A DNA stretch of 64,000 nucleotides from Kribbella soli. GTDB lineage: Bacteria; Actinomycetota; Actinomycetes; Propionibacteriales; Kribbellaceae. Positions within the stretch are counted from its first letter, which is position 1. Each line of letters opens with the position of its first letter. The position numbers and the translations under genes were made by a program. Of this stretch, positions 8,258-17,080 are shown one piece after another. The DNA lies in assembly GCF_004331345.1 (NCBI RefSeq), contig NZ_SJJZ01000002.1, positions 1,178,001 through 1,242,000 on the forward strand, in the 5' to 3' direction. The notes beneath the pieces are model-generated. The model searched no databases, was not told where the DNA came from, and saw only the letters and a list, made by a program, of their open reading frames with translations.

Positions 8258-9235
8258 ATGTCAGGAGTGAGCACGGTAACGACTCCTGACAGCACTTCCA
8301 GCCCCGCCCCGGTCCGGGCCTGGCTCCCCGTCATGCTGGCCCTCGCCGCGATCTGGGGCTGCAGCTTTCTGTTCATCTCGGTCGGCGTCCGCGAGTTGCC
8401 GCCGCTCTATCTCGCGCTCGGACGGGTGGTCGCGGGGTCCGTCGTACTGCTCGCGATCCTCGCCCTGAAGCGCGAGCCGCTGCCGCGGGACCCGCGGCTG
8501 TGGGCGCACTCGTTCGTGGTCGGGGCGATCGGTTCGGCGATCCCGTGGACGCTGTTCGGGTACGGCGAGGAGCGGATCCCGTCGCTGCTCGCCGGCATCT
8601 GGAACGGGATCACCCCGCTGGTCGTGCTGCCGATCGCGGTGCTGATCTTCCGGACCGAAAGGTTCTCGGCGCAGCGCGGGTTCGGGCTGCTGATCGGGTT
8701 CCTCGGGATGCTCGTCGTGCTCGGAGCCTGGCAGGTGCAGGCCGGCGCGAACCTCCTCGGCCAGGGCCTGTGCATGCTGGCTGCTGTCTCGTACGGGCTC
8801 GCGATCCCTTACCAGAAACGGTTCCTGGCCGGGACGACGTTGTCCGGCACCGCGCTGTCGACCAGCTTGTTGCTGTGCGCAACGGTCCAACTGGCCGTCG
8901 TCGCTCCCCTGGTCACCGGGCAGGCTCCCCCGGCGCCGTGGTCACTGTCGGCCAAGACGGTGCTGAGCGTTCTCGCCCTCGGCGCGCTCGGCAGCGGACT
9001 CGCGTTCGTGCTCAACATGCGCAACATCCGGCTGATCGGCGCCAGTCGCTCGTCGATGGTCACGTACCTGATGCCGATCTTCTCGATCATCGTCGGCGTA
9101 CTCGTCCTGGACGAAGACCTCACCTGGTACCAGCCCGTCGGCGGCCTCATCGTCCTCTTGGGCGTCGCAGTCTCCCAGGGCGTCCTGGGCGGCTTCCGCC
9201 GCAAGCCGACCGTCGTCGCGCCAGCGATCACCTGA
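8258..9235 (+). CDS. EamA-family drug/metabolite transporter
   Basis: This is a 325-aa inner-membrane protein with ten hydrophobic helices arranged as two EamA repeats of five. Features include MLALAAIWGCSFLFISVGVR at the first helix, YLALGRVVAGSVVLLAILAL at the second, and MPIFSIIVGVLVLDEDLTWYQ with GGLIVLLGVAVSQG at the end. Family members export amino acids, nucleosides or small toxic metabolites; the substrate here is unknown. It is divergent from the cysteine-desulfurase-like gene, with about 90 bases between them. Starts at ATG 8258 and GTG 8267 are both possible and neither has a convincing ribosome-binding site. It ends just before a long hairpin. Confidence 0.88.
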   Translation: MSGVSTVTTPDSTSSPAPVRAWLPVMLALAAIWGCSFLFISVGVRELPPLYLALGRVVAGSVVLLAILALKREPLPRDPRLWAHSFVVGAIGSAIPWTLFGYGEERIPSLLAGIWNGITPLVVLPIAVLIFRTERFSAQRGFGLLIGFLGMLVVLGAWQVQAGANLLGQGLCMLAAVSYGLAIPYQKRFLAGTTLSGTALSTSLLLCATVQLAVVAPLVTGQAPPAPWSLSAKTVLSVLALGALGSGLAFVLNMRNIRLIGASRSSMVTYLMPIFSIIVGVLVLDEDLTWYQPVGGLIVLLGVAVSQGVLGGFRRKPTVVAPAIT

Positions 9236-9240
9236 GTTCG

Positions 9241-9344
9241 GCGGACCTGCGCCACTCACCAACCCCCGCTAACGGGGTGCGGCCAGCCCTGGCTGAGCGT
9301 GAGCCGCCTGGGCGGCGTGCGGTTGGTGAGTGGCGCAGATCCGC
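9241..9344. terminator. 104-base inverted repeat with 23-bp arms between convergent transporter genes
   Basis: The 23-base arms at 9241-9263 and 9322-9344 are reverse complements at 22 of 23 positions. The 58-base interior contains smaller hairpins, including CCCCGCTAACGGGG at 9264-9277 and GCCGCCTGGGCGGC at 9303-9316. The whole unit fills the gap between two convergent genes, so a bidirectional terminator is the simplest reading. Arms this long are unusual for a terminator and could instead mark a small palindromic mobile unit. Confidence 0.6.
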
Positions 9345-9348
9345 CTCC

Positions 9349-10341
9349 TCAATCGCGGCGGAGGTTGGGTACGGCGGCGACCACCACGGCGACCAGTGCG
9401 AGCAGGGTGCCGGCGACGACTGGAGTCGTGATCGGCTTGTCGGCGACGGGCAGGAAGACGTCGATGAACAGGCTGGCGATCAGTTGGCCCGCGATTGTGC
9501 CGAGGCCGAGGACGAAGACGCCGACCACTCGGACCACGGCGGCCGCGGCGCTGATGAAGATGACGCCGCACGCGCCGCCGAGGTACAGCCAAGGCTCGCT
9601 CGGCAGGTGCCGTGGCGCGCCGCGGAGCGCGAGATCGACGGCGAACACGATCAGCAGAGCGACGAATCCGACCAGGAAGTTCACCACTCCAGCCGCGACC
9701 GCGCCGTACGCATCGGACGAGGCGGACCGCGCCACCCGCCCGTTGATGGCCTGCTGCACCGCGGTTCCGACGCCTGCCAGCGCAGGCAGGATCGCCAGCA
9801 TCAGCCCGTCGGGGTGACTCAACTGCTCCGACACGGCCAGGCCGACCGCGGCCAGCGCGATCAATGCACCGACGATCCGTACGGCGGTGAGCGGCTGCGG
9901 GCCGGCCGGACCGAATCCGAGGCGGTCGACGACGAGGCTGCTGATCGCCTGTCCAGCCACACCCGCCACCAAGAACACCGCGACACCGATCACAGAGACG
10001 GTGATCGACTGCGTAGCGACGAGAAACGCGCCCGCGAGACCGCCGAGACATTGCCACCAACGCAGACCGCCGTACCCGCGCATCGGCCGCCGGATCGTGC
10101 GCCAGACCTTGACCAGTCCGCGCCGGACCGGAGGCACCACTGCCGTCGCGACCAGCAGGATCAGCAGGCCGGTGCCGAACGAGATCAGCGCTGCCGGGAT
10201 CCCGTCACCGAGGATGCCGCCGAGCTCGCCGTTCAGACGTGACTGGACCGCTACCAGCATCCCGATCCCGAACGCAGAGGCGAGACCCACGACGTGATGC
10301 CGCCGGGTCGAGGGCGCGGGACGGGTGGCGGTTGTTGTCAC
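9349..10341 (-). CDS. DMT-family transporter with duplicated YdcZ (DUF606) domain
   Basis: This 330-aa membrane protein has about ten helices built from two tandem DUF606/YdcZ units (residues about 18-165 and 175-325). Each unit starts with a GxxxxxQxxxNG pattern, seen as GMLVAVQSRLNGELGG and GVGTAVQQAINGRVA. This family belongs to the drug/metabolite transporter superfamily and has no well-defined substrate. The fused pair replaces the two separate small genes seen in some bacteria. ATG at 10341 starts the protein with a short Thr/Arg-rich cytoplasmic tail. It is convergent with the EamA gene, and the intervening hairpin likely stops both transcripts. Confidence 0.87.
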   Translation of the reverse strand: MTTTATRPAPSTRRHHVVGLASAFGIGMLVAVQSRLNGELGGILGDGIPAALISFGTGLLILLVATAVVPPVRRGLVKVWRTIRRPMRGYGGLRWWQCLGGLAGAFLVATQSITVSVIGVAVFLVAGVAGQAISSLVVDRLGFGPAGPQPLTAVRIVGALIALAAVGLAVSEQLSHPDGLMLAILPALAGVGTAVQQAINGRVARSASSDAYGAVAAGVVNFLVGFVALLIVFAVDLALRGAPRHLPSEPWLYLGGACGVIFISAAAAVVRVVGVFVLGLGTIAGQLIASLFIDVFLPVADKPITTPVVAGTLLALVAVVVAAVPNLRRD

Positions 10342-10389
10342 CTCACCATCATGACCGTTCGTCTGATAGCGCCTGACAGCAGGTCCGGA

Positions 10390-11760
10390 TTATGACCGGC
10401 GGATCAAGGCCAGGTACATCGCGTCGGTGCCGTGCAGGTGCGGCCAGAGCTGGATATCAGGTCCGTCACCCAGATCCGGTACGCCGGGGAACAGCGGCCG
10501 TGCGTCCTCGAGGGTCGCGTCGTCGCGGCGCCCCAGGACCGCGTCGACCACCGCGCGGGTCTCGTCGGGATGCGGCGAGCAGGTCACGTACGCGACCACT
10601 CCACCCGGCCGGACCGACGTGATCGCCGAGTCGAGCAACGCCTCCTGGAGCGGGCGGAGCTCCTCGACGTCCTGCGGCGTACGGCGCCAGCGGGCTTCCG
10701 GACGGCGGCGCAGCGCACCGAGACCACTGCACGGTACGTCGGCCAGCACGCGGTCGAACGAGCCCTCCGGCCAGGTCGGCTTCGTCCCGTCGCCGACGAG
10801 CACCTTGTGGTTGCCGGGAATCGCCCGCAGATTCTGGCGGACCAACTCCGCGCGGTGTTTGAGCGGCTCCACAGCAGTCAGCTGACCGTCCTGCACGAGC
10901 GCGGCCAGCAGGGCCGACTTGCCGCCTGGCCCCGCACACAGGTCGAGCCAGTTCGCGTCGTCGCCGTCGACCTTCGCCGACGCCAGCGCGATCGCGACCA
11001 GCTGCGAGCCTTCGTCCTGTACGCCGGCCCGCCCGGTCGCGACCGCTGCGATACGCCCCGGATCGCCACCGCCGTCGAGCACCGCGCCGTACGGCGACCA
11101 GCGCGCCGGAACCGCGCCGGCATCAATCAGCTCATCCACATCGGACAGCCCCGGCCGAGCCACCAAGGTCACGCGAGGAGGCTCGTTGTCCGCGACGAGC
11201 AGGTCCTCCAGGCCTTCGTCGAGCACCCGGTCGAACGCCTCGATCACCCACCGCGGATGGGCTTCGGCGATCGCCAGGTAGCCCAGGAGATCCTCGTCGG
11301 GCCGCGGCGCGGTCGTCGAGATCCACTGCTCCAGCGAGCGCTGACTGATCTTGCGGAGTACTGCGTTGACCAGGCCGGTGCGCTTCTGCCCGAGCTCGGA
11401 CCGAGTGAGCGTGACCATCTCGTCCACTGCGGCGTACGAGTCCACCCGCATGTTGAGCAGCTGGTGGGCGCCGAGACGGAGCACGTCCAGGAGTTCGGGG
11501 TCGAGGTCCGCGAGTGGACGCGACACACACCGCGTCAGGAACGCGTCGTACGTGCCCTGCCAGCGCAGCGTGCCGTGCACCAGCTCGGTGCAGAACGCAG
11601 CATCACGGCCGCCGAGTCGGGCGTCGCGGAGGGCCTTGTTCAGCGCGAGGTTCGCGTAGCCGCCCTCAGCGGTGACCTGCCGGATGACCTGGTACGCGAC
11701 CCGCCGTACCGGATCCGAGCGCCGCTGCGGCGCCCGATTGCGTGGACTCCGGTCACTCAC
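10390..11760 (-). CDS. rsmB: 16S rRNA cytosine-C5 methyltransferase RsmB
   Basis: This 456-aa SAM-dependent enzyme methylates a cytosine of 16S rRNA (C967 in E. coli). It has an N-terminal NusB-like RNA-binding domain (about 20-150: VRRVAYQVIRQV, AFCTELVHGTLRW) and a C-terminal Rossmann methyltransferase domain. The latter shows SAM motif LDLCAGPGGKSALLAAL, the PCSG motif with one conserved cysteine (DVPCSGLGALRRRPEARW), and the catalytic cysteine in YVTCSPHPDETR. GTG at 11760 overlaps the fmt stop in a GTGA tetranucleotide, which fixes the start and shows translational coupling. It is the last gene of the def-fmt-rsmB operon, an order known from other actinobacteria. Confidence 0.95.
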   Translation of the reverse strand: MSDRSPRNRAPQRRSDPVRRVAYQVIRQVTAEGGYANLALNKALRDARLGGRDAAFCTELVHGTLRWQGTYDAFLTRCVSRPLADLDPELLDVLRLGAHQLLNMRVDSYAAVDEMVTLTRSELGQKRTGLVNAVLRKISQRSLEQWISTTAPRPDEDLLGYLAIAEAHPRWVIEAFDRVLDEGLEDLLVADNEPPRVTLVARPGLSDVDELIDAGAVPARWSPYGAVLDGGGDPGRIAAVATGRAGVQDEGSQLVAIALASAKVDGDDANWLDLCAGPGGKSALLAALVQDGQLTAVEPLKHRAELVRQNLRAIPGNHKVLVGDGTKPTWPEGSFDRVLADVPCSGLGALRRRPEARWRRTPQDVEELRPLQEALLDSAITSVRPGGVVAYVTCSPHPDETRAVVDAVLGRRDDATLEDARPLFPGVPDLGDGPDIQLWPHLHGTDAMYLALIRRS

Positions 11761-12680
11761 CCGAGGAAGTCCTCGTCGGTGAGGCGGATGCCGCGGGCCC
11801 AGTCGGCCGCCGCCATCGGCTTCTTGCCCTGCGGCTGAACCGTCACGAGTTCGATCGCCTTGCTCCCGGTGCCGACCTTCACACTCGACTTGGTCGCCTG
11901 CAGTTCGCCGGGCTTCAGCTCGTCGTCGGTCAGCCGTACGGCGAGCACCTTCAGCCGCTCGCCACGGAACGTCGTCCACGCCCCGGGCGCCGGGTTGCAC
12001 CCGCGCACCAGCCGATCGACGCGCTGCGCCGGCGCGTTCAGGTCCAGCTCGGCGTCCTCGACCGTGAGCTTCGGCGCCAGCGTCACCCCGTCGGCCGGCT
12101 GCTCGCGGGCCTCCAGTACGCCGGCCTCGATCCCGTCGAGCGTGTCGACGAGCAGCTTCGACCCGGACACCGCGAGCCGGTGCAGCAGGTCACCAGAGGT
12201 GTCCTCGGGACCGATCGGTTCGGTGAGTACGCCGTACACGGGGCCTGCGTCGAGCGCCTTCACGATCCGGAACGTGCTCGCCCCGGCCACATCGTCGCCC
12301 GCGATGATCGAGTGCTGCACTGGCGCGGCCCCACGCCAGGCGGGCAGCACCGAGAAGTGCAGGTTGATCCAGCCGTGCTGCGGGATGTCGAGCGCCGCCT
12401 GCGGCAGCAGCCCGCCGTACGCGACGACCGGGCAGCAGTCCGGCGCGATCTCCCGCAGCCGGGCCAGGAACTCGGGGTCGCTCGGCTTGACCGGCTTCAG
12501 GATCTCGATCCCGCCGAGCTCCTCGGCGTACTGCGCGACCGGCGACGCCACGAGCTTGCGGCCCCGGCCCGCGGGCGCGTCCGGGCGGGTGACGACCCCG
12601 ACGAGTTCGTGGCGACTGGCAACGATCGCCTGGAGCGCGATGACGGCAGGTTCCGGCGTACCGGCGAAGACGACTCTCAC
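11757..12680 (-). CDS. fmt: methionyl-tRNA formyltransferase
   Basis: This 307-aa enzyme transfers a formyl group from 10-formyl-tetrahydrofolate to initiator Met-tRNA. The N-terminal formyltransferase domain carries VRVVFAGTPEPAV at the start and NLHFSVLPAWRGAAPVQHSI, with the catalytic Asn and His; the paired Asp is in GPEDTSGDLL. A C-terminal OB-like domain (about 205-307) binds tRNA. GTG at 12680 overlaps the def stop as GTGA, and the gene's own stop overlaps the rsmB start the same way. Together with deformylase next door this gives a matched formylation/deformylation pair. Confidence 0.96.
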   Translation of the reverse strand: MRVVFAGTPEPAVIALQAIVASRHELVGVVTRPDAPAGRGRKLVASPVAQYAEELGGIEILKPVKPSDPEFLARLREIAPDCCPVVAYGGLLPQAALDIPQHGWINLHFSVLPAWRGAAPVQHSIIAGDDVAGASTFRIVKALDAGPVYGVLTEPIGPEDTSGDLLHRLAVSGSKLLVDTLDGIEAGVLEAREQPADGVTLAPKLTVEDAELDLNAPAQRVDRLVRGCNPAPGAWTTFRGERLKVLAVRLTDDELKPGELQATKSSVKVGTGSKAIELVTVQPQGKKPMAAADWARGIRLTDEDFLG

Positions 12681-13225
12681 AGGCCAAAACCGTTCGTAGG
12701 GTGGGGTGAGACCTTGAGTTGCGGCGGGCCGTTCAGGCCGGACCAGTCGGACTCGCGGATCGCCTTCATCGCCTGCTTGCGGGTCTCGCGGTCGAGCCGG
12801 TCCACGAACAGGACGCCGTCCAGGTGGTCGGTCTCGTGCTGGATGCAGCGGGCGAGCAGGTCCGAACCCTCGATCACCACCGGGTCGCCGTACATGTTGA
12901 AGCCCTTCGCGATCACCGACTGGGCGCGGCGGCAGTCGAAGGTCAGGCCGGGGATCGACAGGCAGCCCTCGGGGCCGAACTGGTCCTCGAGCGACAGCGT
13001 CAGCTCCGGGTTGATCAGGTGCCCGAGCTCGCCCTCGACGTGGTACGTGAACACGCGCAGGCCGACGCCGATCTGCGGCGCGGCCAGGCCCGATCCGGGC
13101 GCGTCCTGCATGGTGTCGGTGAGGTCCGCGACCAGGCGGCGCAGCTCGGCGTCGAAGTCGACGACCGGGTCGGCCTTGGTGATCAGCACGGGGTCGCCGA
13201 ACAGGCGGATGGGTTGGACCGACAC
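12677..13225 (-). CDS. def: peptide deformylase
   Basis: This 182-aa metalloenzyme removes the N-formyl group from new proteins. All three family motifs are present: GSGLAAPQIG (motif I) around residue 47, EGCLS (motif II, metal-binding Cys) around residue 91, and QHETDHLDG (motif III, two metal-binding His and the catalytic Glu) around residue 132. GTG at 13225 is chosen because GGAG lies five bases upstream and the protein then starts VSVQPIRLFGDPV, as in homologues. It heads the def-fmt-rsmB operon. A gap of 160 bases to the divergent secreted peptidase gene should hold its promoter. Confidence 0.95.
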   Translation of the reverse strand: MSVQPIRLFGDPVLITKADPVVDFDAELRRLVADLTDTMQDAPGSGLAAPQIGVGLRVFTYHVEGELGHLINPELTLSLEDQFGPEGCLSIPGLTFDCRRAQSVIAKGFNMYGDPVVIEGSDLLARCIQHETDHLDGVLFVDRLDRETRKQAMKAIRESDWSGLNGPPQLKVSPHPTNGFGL

Positions 13226-13385
13226 AGACTCTCCACAGCACTCCACGGACCTGGACCGGGCAAGTCTACGGGGCCCATCTGGTGGATTCCCGACGGGAGG
13301 GCCCTCCCGTTTGTTGCCACAAGCACGTACTGTGGTCCCAGGCGTACCCTCAGTCACTGTCGTCACACGCCGCTCGGGAGACCCA

Positions 13386-14744
13386 ATGCTCACAGCAGCA
13401 CGGGGGGCAACTCTGATCCTCCTGGGTGCACTGCTCGCCCAGGCACCCCTCACCGCCCAGGCCTACCAACCGCGCGACCCCGCCGGTCCTGCCGCGCCGC
13501 TACCCACCGCGCCGCCACCCACCGCGACGCCCACTGCGACGCCGCCGACCATGACTTCTGCGACGCCCACCCCCACGTCGTCGCCCACGTCTGCACCTAC
13601 CTCCGCGCCGACCTCCGGGGTGCCAAGCGAGGCTCCCGCGCGGTCCTGGAGTGAGGTGGTGCAGCAGGTCACCGCGAGCTCGCCAGGTGACGTGCAGCTC
13701 AGATCGGCGGACACGTCCGCGCAGGCCGCCTCGATGCTCCGGTGCTTCAAGCTCGACACCGAGAACTACTGCCTCGGCCTCGGCTTCGTCAGCCAGGTGC
13801 CGACCGGCGCCCAGCGGCACGCCCTGATGGCCGAACCGAACGTCCGCACCGCGGACGAGACCGGGCAGGTCAGCGCCGAGCAGGACATCGCCACCGGTGA
13901 TCTGACGCCGTCCGCGTTCGTGTCCGAGCGTGCTGCGCTGCCGAAGAGCCAACGCGTCACCGCGGAACTCGACGAGATGGAAGCCGCCTGGAACGGCCGC
14001 GCGAAGGCCCGCGAACTCCGCGAACTCGCCGAAACCGAAACCCCACCGCCCAACCCCGAGCCCACGCCGGAAGCCGCGCCTCTGCCGACCCCGACACCGA
14101 CACCGACGTCGACTCCGACGCCGGTGCCGACCAGGACTGCTCCTACCTTGGGTACGTCGACGCCCGTGCCGTCGACTCCGGTAGCGCCGGTTGCCGCGCC
14201 TGCTTCGGCGTACATCATGAAGGGGTTCCAGACCTCGCAGGAGAAGGGGTACTGGTGCGGTCCCGCGACGTTCCAGTCGATCGACTGGGCCGACGACAAC
14301 CAGAAAGACACCCAGGCGTCCTGGGCCAAGGACCTCGGTTCGACCACGTCCGGTACGGCGATCTCCGCGATGGTGAAGCAGACGAACCTGAAGACCGCAT
14401 GGCCCAAGTCCGCCGGCACGTACATCGTGCAGAACGTCTCGAACTGGAACGCGCAGACCTTCTTCACCGTGCACCAGAAGCACCTCGGCGTGTACAAGGC
14501 CCCGGTGATCGAGCACGTCCAACTGCTCAAGCGGTACTTCCCGTACCTGGCCTTCAACCACAGCGGGCACTACCAGGTCGGCCGCGGCTACGACAAGGCG
14601 AAGGGCACGATCGCGATCTTCGAGGTGTTCAACGAGCGCCGCTTCAACAGCCGCGGCAACGTCACCGACGGCCCGAAGAACATCCCCGCAAGCGCGCTGT
14701 TCAACGCCACCCTGGCCAACTCCTTCAAGAACATCGGGCTGTGA
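13386..14744 (+). CDS. secreted C39-like cysteine peptidase with Pro/Thr-rich linkers
   Basis: This exported protein of about 452 aa has a signal peptide (residues 1-27, ending LTAQA). A Pro/Thr/Ala repeat region follows at about 35-80, then a conserved domain at about 85-220 and a second low-complexity linker of PTPTPTST type at about 225-280. The C-terminal papain-fold domain resembles Peptidase_C39_2, with catalytic Cys C291 in KGYWCGPATF and His H392 or H395 in NHSGHYQVGRGYD. ATG at 13386 is chosen for the signal peptide; the open frame extends far upstream but only antisense to def and fmt. Its stop overlaps the next gene's start as TGATG. The processed substrate is unknown. Confidence 0.8.
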   Translation: MLTAARGATLILLGALLAQAPLTAQAYQPRDPAGPAAPLPTAPPPTATPTATPPTMTSATPTPTSSPTSAPTSAPTSGVPSEAPARSWSEVVQQVTASSPGDVQLRSADTSAQAASMLRCFKLDTENYCLGLGFVSQVPTGAQRHALMAEPNVRTADETGQVSAEQDIATGDLTPSAFVSERAALPKSQRVTAELDEMEAAWNGRAKARELRELAETETPPPNPEPTPEAAPLPTPTPTPTSTPTPVPTRTAPTLGTSTPVPSTPVAPVAAPASAYIMKGFQTSQEKGYWCGPATFQSIDWADDNQKDTQASWAKDLGSTTSGTAISAMVKQTNLKTAWPKSAGTYIVQNVSNWNAQTFFTVHQKHLGVYKAPVIEHVQLLKRYFPYLAFNHSGHYQVGRGYDKAKGTIAIFEVFNERRFNSRGNVTDGPKNIPASALFNATLANSFKNIGL

Positions 14745-15901
14745 TGCCCTCAGTCATGCGCTGTCGTACGGTTGCCGTTGGCACCCTTCTGCTCCTGACC
14801 GTGGCGGGCTGCTCCTCCAACACACCGGAGAGCAGTCCGTCACCGAGCAGCACCCCCTCACCCAGCAGCACGCCCTCACCGACCAGCAGCCCGACGCCGA
14901 CTCGGCCGTCGGACACCGGTACGGCGCTGCCCGCCTGGGCGAACGTCCTGCGCCAACCAGTCGACGGGCAGCACCTCGTCACCCAGCAACGCAAGTACGT
15001 CGTGACGCGCGGCAGCGACGAAGCCGGTACGACGACCATCGCGGACCGCGCCAGCAAGAAGCTCGTCGTACGGCACGTGCCCGCGAGCGGCTTCATCGCC
15101 CAGTCCCCCGTCGTCATCGACGACCACTGGGCGCTGATCGAGGACATCCGCTCCGACGGCCCCGACCCGCAGATCAAAGTCGTCCGCTACGACCTCACGA
15201 CCGGCAAGGCGACCACTCCGACCGCACTCCCGACCGTCTCCGAGCCGGAGATCGGCGCGTACGACGGCACGTTCGCCTACAGCTCCACCGACGCGAAGAA
15301 CCGCTCCTGCCTGATCGTGGCCGACCTCGCGACGCTCAAGTCCCGCACGGTCACCTGCGTCGCGGCCCCCGGCTACGTGGCCGATCCCGTGGTGTCCGCC
15401 GACACGGTGACGTTCAGCGAGATCATCGCGCCGGAGACCGCCCGCCGCTGCAAGCGAATCCTCACCGCTCCCCTGTCCGGAGGCGCCGCGCAACCGGTGC
15501 CCGCAGCAACGAACTGCATCCAGTGGAGCGGCGTGACGCTACGCGGTGCGACGGTCTGGTCCGAGGTCGGTGCCTCGGACCCGGACCAGTACCAGAGCAA
15601 GGCCTACGTCCGGGAGTCCGGCGACTCCCCTGCCCGCTCGCTCGGCACGGTCGTCACCGACACGATCCTTGCCTGCGGCAACTGGATCCTGTGGGAGACC
15701 AGAACGGTCGGTTCCGGCGGCGAGGAGACCTACCAGATCAACCGCTGGCGTTCCGGTCTGTCCGCCCCGCAACGACTGTACGGCGCCAAACCCGGCGTCG
15801 CCCTGACTCCGATGACATGCCAGGACAACACGGTGTACGTCGAAGCGGCGTACCTCGCGAGCACCCCGACGTACACCGAAACCATCTCGGCCGCCCTCTA
15901 G
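14744..15901 (+). CDS. lipoprotein, probable beta-propeller, coupled to the C39 peptidase
   Basis: This 385-aa protein has a lipoprotein signal peptide whose lipobox ends VAGC at about residue 24. A Ser/Pro/Thr spacer (25-60) follows, then a beta-rich domain with repeated Trp/Tyr/Asp strands (HWALIEDIR, TVWSEVGAS, NWILWETRT) resembling a propeller fold. It should be anchored to the outer face of the membrane. Its ATG overlaps the upstream stop by one base (TGATG), so both are made together. A role in presenting, holding or regulating the neighbouring cysteine peptidase is an inference from this coupling only. I do not recognise a named family. Confidence 0.75.
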   Translation: MPSVMRCRTVAVGTLLLLTVAGCSSNTPESSPSPSSTPSPSSTPSPTSSPTPTRPSDTGTALPAWANVLRQPVDGQHLVTQQRKYVVTRGSDEAGTTTIADRASKKLVVRHVPASGFIAQSPVVIDDHWALIEDIRSDGPDPQIKVVRYDLTTGKATTPTALPTVSEPEIGAYDGTFAYSSTDAKNRSCLIVADLATLKSRTVTCVAAPGYVADPVVSADTVTFSEIIAPETARRCKRILTAPLSGGAAQPVPAATNCIQWSGVTLRGATVWSEVGASDPDQYQSKAYVRESGDSPARSLGTVVTDTILACGNWILWETRTVGSGGEETYQINRWRSGLSAPQRLYGAKPGVALTPMTCQDNTVYVEAAYLASTPTYTETISAAL

Positions 15902-15912
15902 ACAGACGCGCT

Positions 15913-16455
15913 CTAGCGGCGGGCGTGCCGGATCTTCAGGCGGCCGAAGCCCATCACGCCGGTGATCCGGATCCGCGGGCCGTCGCCGGTGGAGTTCCGC
16001 GGCGGCTTGTACCGGGTGTCCTTCCACTCGGTGCGGACGGCGTCGAAGTCGACGATCGCGTCGCGGGGCAGCGTGATCTTGACGCCGCCGTGCATCACGT
16101 TCAGGTCGATGTCGACGTCCCCGTGCTCGAACTGCGCCTGCGACAGATCCAGCCGCACCCGCCCGTGCATCGACTCGACCTTGAGATGCCTCGGCACCCG
16201 CCAGACGCCGCGCCGGACGATCCGGCCGGCAGAGGCGCCGATCGTCGACGAGCGGCCCGGCTGCTCGGCCGGGAGCGCGGCGACGGCGACCTCGAGATCC
16301 TGGCGGGTCCTCGCGGCCAGCACCTGGTGCAGTTGCAGCTCCAGCTCGTCGTGGGAGAGGTACCCGCCGGTGTACGCCGCCTGCACGCGCTCCACCGCGG
16401 CGTTGCGGTCCACGTCCCCGATCGCGGGCGAGCGGTCTTCTGGCACGGAAGTCAC
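15913..16455 (-). CDS. DUF1707 / LiaF-like C-terminal domain protein
   Basis: This protein of about 180 aa has an N-terminal DUF1707 domain (about residues 12-65: VDRNAAVERVQAAYTGGYLS, then ELELQLHQVLAARTRQDLE). A beta-rich C-terminal domain follows, similar to the cell-wall-stress LiaF/YvqF output domain (SMHGRVRLDLSQAQFEHGDV, NVMHGGVKITLPRD). The DUF1707 domain is common in actinobacteria and its role is not established. No membrane helix is present. GTG at 16455 lies five bases from the stop of the HAD gene, so it is the last gene of an Lrp-HAD-DUF1707 operon. GTG at 16446 is an alternative start. Confidence 0.78.
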   Translation of the reverse strand: MTSVPEDRSPAIGDVDRNAAVERVQAAYTGGYLSHDELELQLHQVLAARTRQDLEVAVAALPAEQPGRSSTIGASAGRIVRRGVWRVPRHLKVESMHGRVRLDLSQAQFEHGDVDIDLNVMHGGVKITLPRDAIVDFDAVRTEWKDTRYKPPRNSTGDGPRIRITGVMGFGRLKIRHARR

Positions 16456-16459
16456 CGGA

Positions 16460-17080
16460 TCACTGTAGTGGCAGGCCGCGCTCACGCAGCTGGGTACGCA
16501 GGTCCGCGGCACCGGTGAAGACCTCGGCGTCGAGTCCGACCGCACGCGCACCGTCGACGTTGTACGCCATGTCGTCGGTGTAGAACGTGCGCGCCGGGTC
16601 CAGACCGAACCGCTCGATCAGGATGCGGTAGATCTTCTCGTCCGGCTTCGCCGTCTGCTCGACCCCGGACACGACCTCACCGTCGAAGCGGGTGAGGATC
16701 GGGAACGCCTCCTTGGCGACCTCCCACTTCTCGCCGGAGAAGTTCGTCAACGCGTACGTCGGTACGCCGAGCGCCTGGAGCTCGACGAGCGCCGCGGCGG
16801 TGTCCTCGAACACGCCCTTGACCATCTTCAGCCAGCCGGTGTCGTACGCCTCGATCCACTCGGCGTGCTCCGGGTGCAGGCCGGTCAGCTCGGCGACCGC
16901 CTCCGCCCACGGACGCCCCTCGTCCTGCTTGTGGTTCCAGGCCGGCGTGGCCACGTTGGTCAGAAAGTGCGTCCGCTGCTCCTCGTCCGGGATCAGCTCG
17001 GCGTACAGGTACGTCGGGCTCCAGTCCAGCAGCACCCCACCGATGTCGAACACCACTACGTCGATCGTCCGCGCGCTCAT
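16460..17080 (-). CDS. HAD-superfamily hydrolase, subfamily IA
   Basis: This 206-aa phosphatase-like protein has motif I in VVVFDIGGVLLDW (nucleophile D12; the second Asp position is Gly), motif II in YALTNFSGEKW, Lys in AKPDEKIY, and motif III in FYTDDMAYNVDGA. It resembles YihX-type sugar-phosphate phosphatases and haloacid dehalogenase-like proteins. The Gly in place of the general-acid Asp is common in this subgroup. ATG at 17080 overlaps the upstream Lrp stop as ATGA. The substrate is unknown. Confidence 0.87.
   Translation of the reverse strand: MSARTIDVVVFDIGGVLLDWSPTYLYAELIPDEEQRTHFLTNVATPAWNHKQDEGRPWAEAVAELTGLHPEHAEWIEAYDTGWLKMVKGVFEDTAAALVELQALGVPTYALTNFSGEKWEVAKEAFPILTRFDGEVVSGVEQTAKPDEKIYRILIERFGLDPARTFYTDDMAYNVDGARAVGLDAEVFTGAADLRTQLRERGLPLQ

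Noticed and set aside
11742..13385. N-terminal extension of the C39-like peptidase frame
   Set aside because: It is antisense to fmt and def; the signal peptide begins at ATG 13386.
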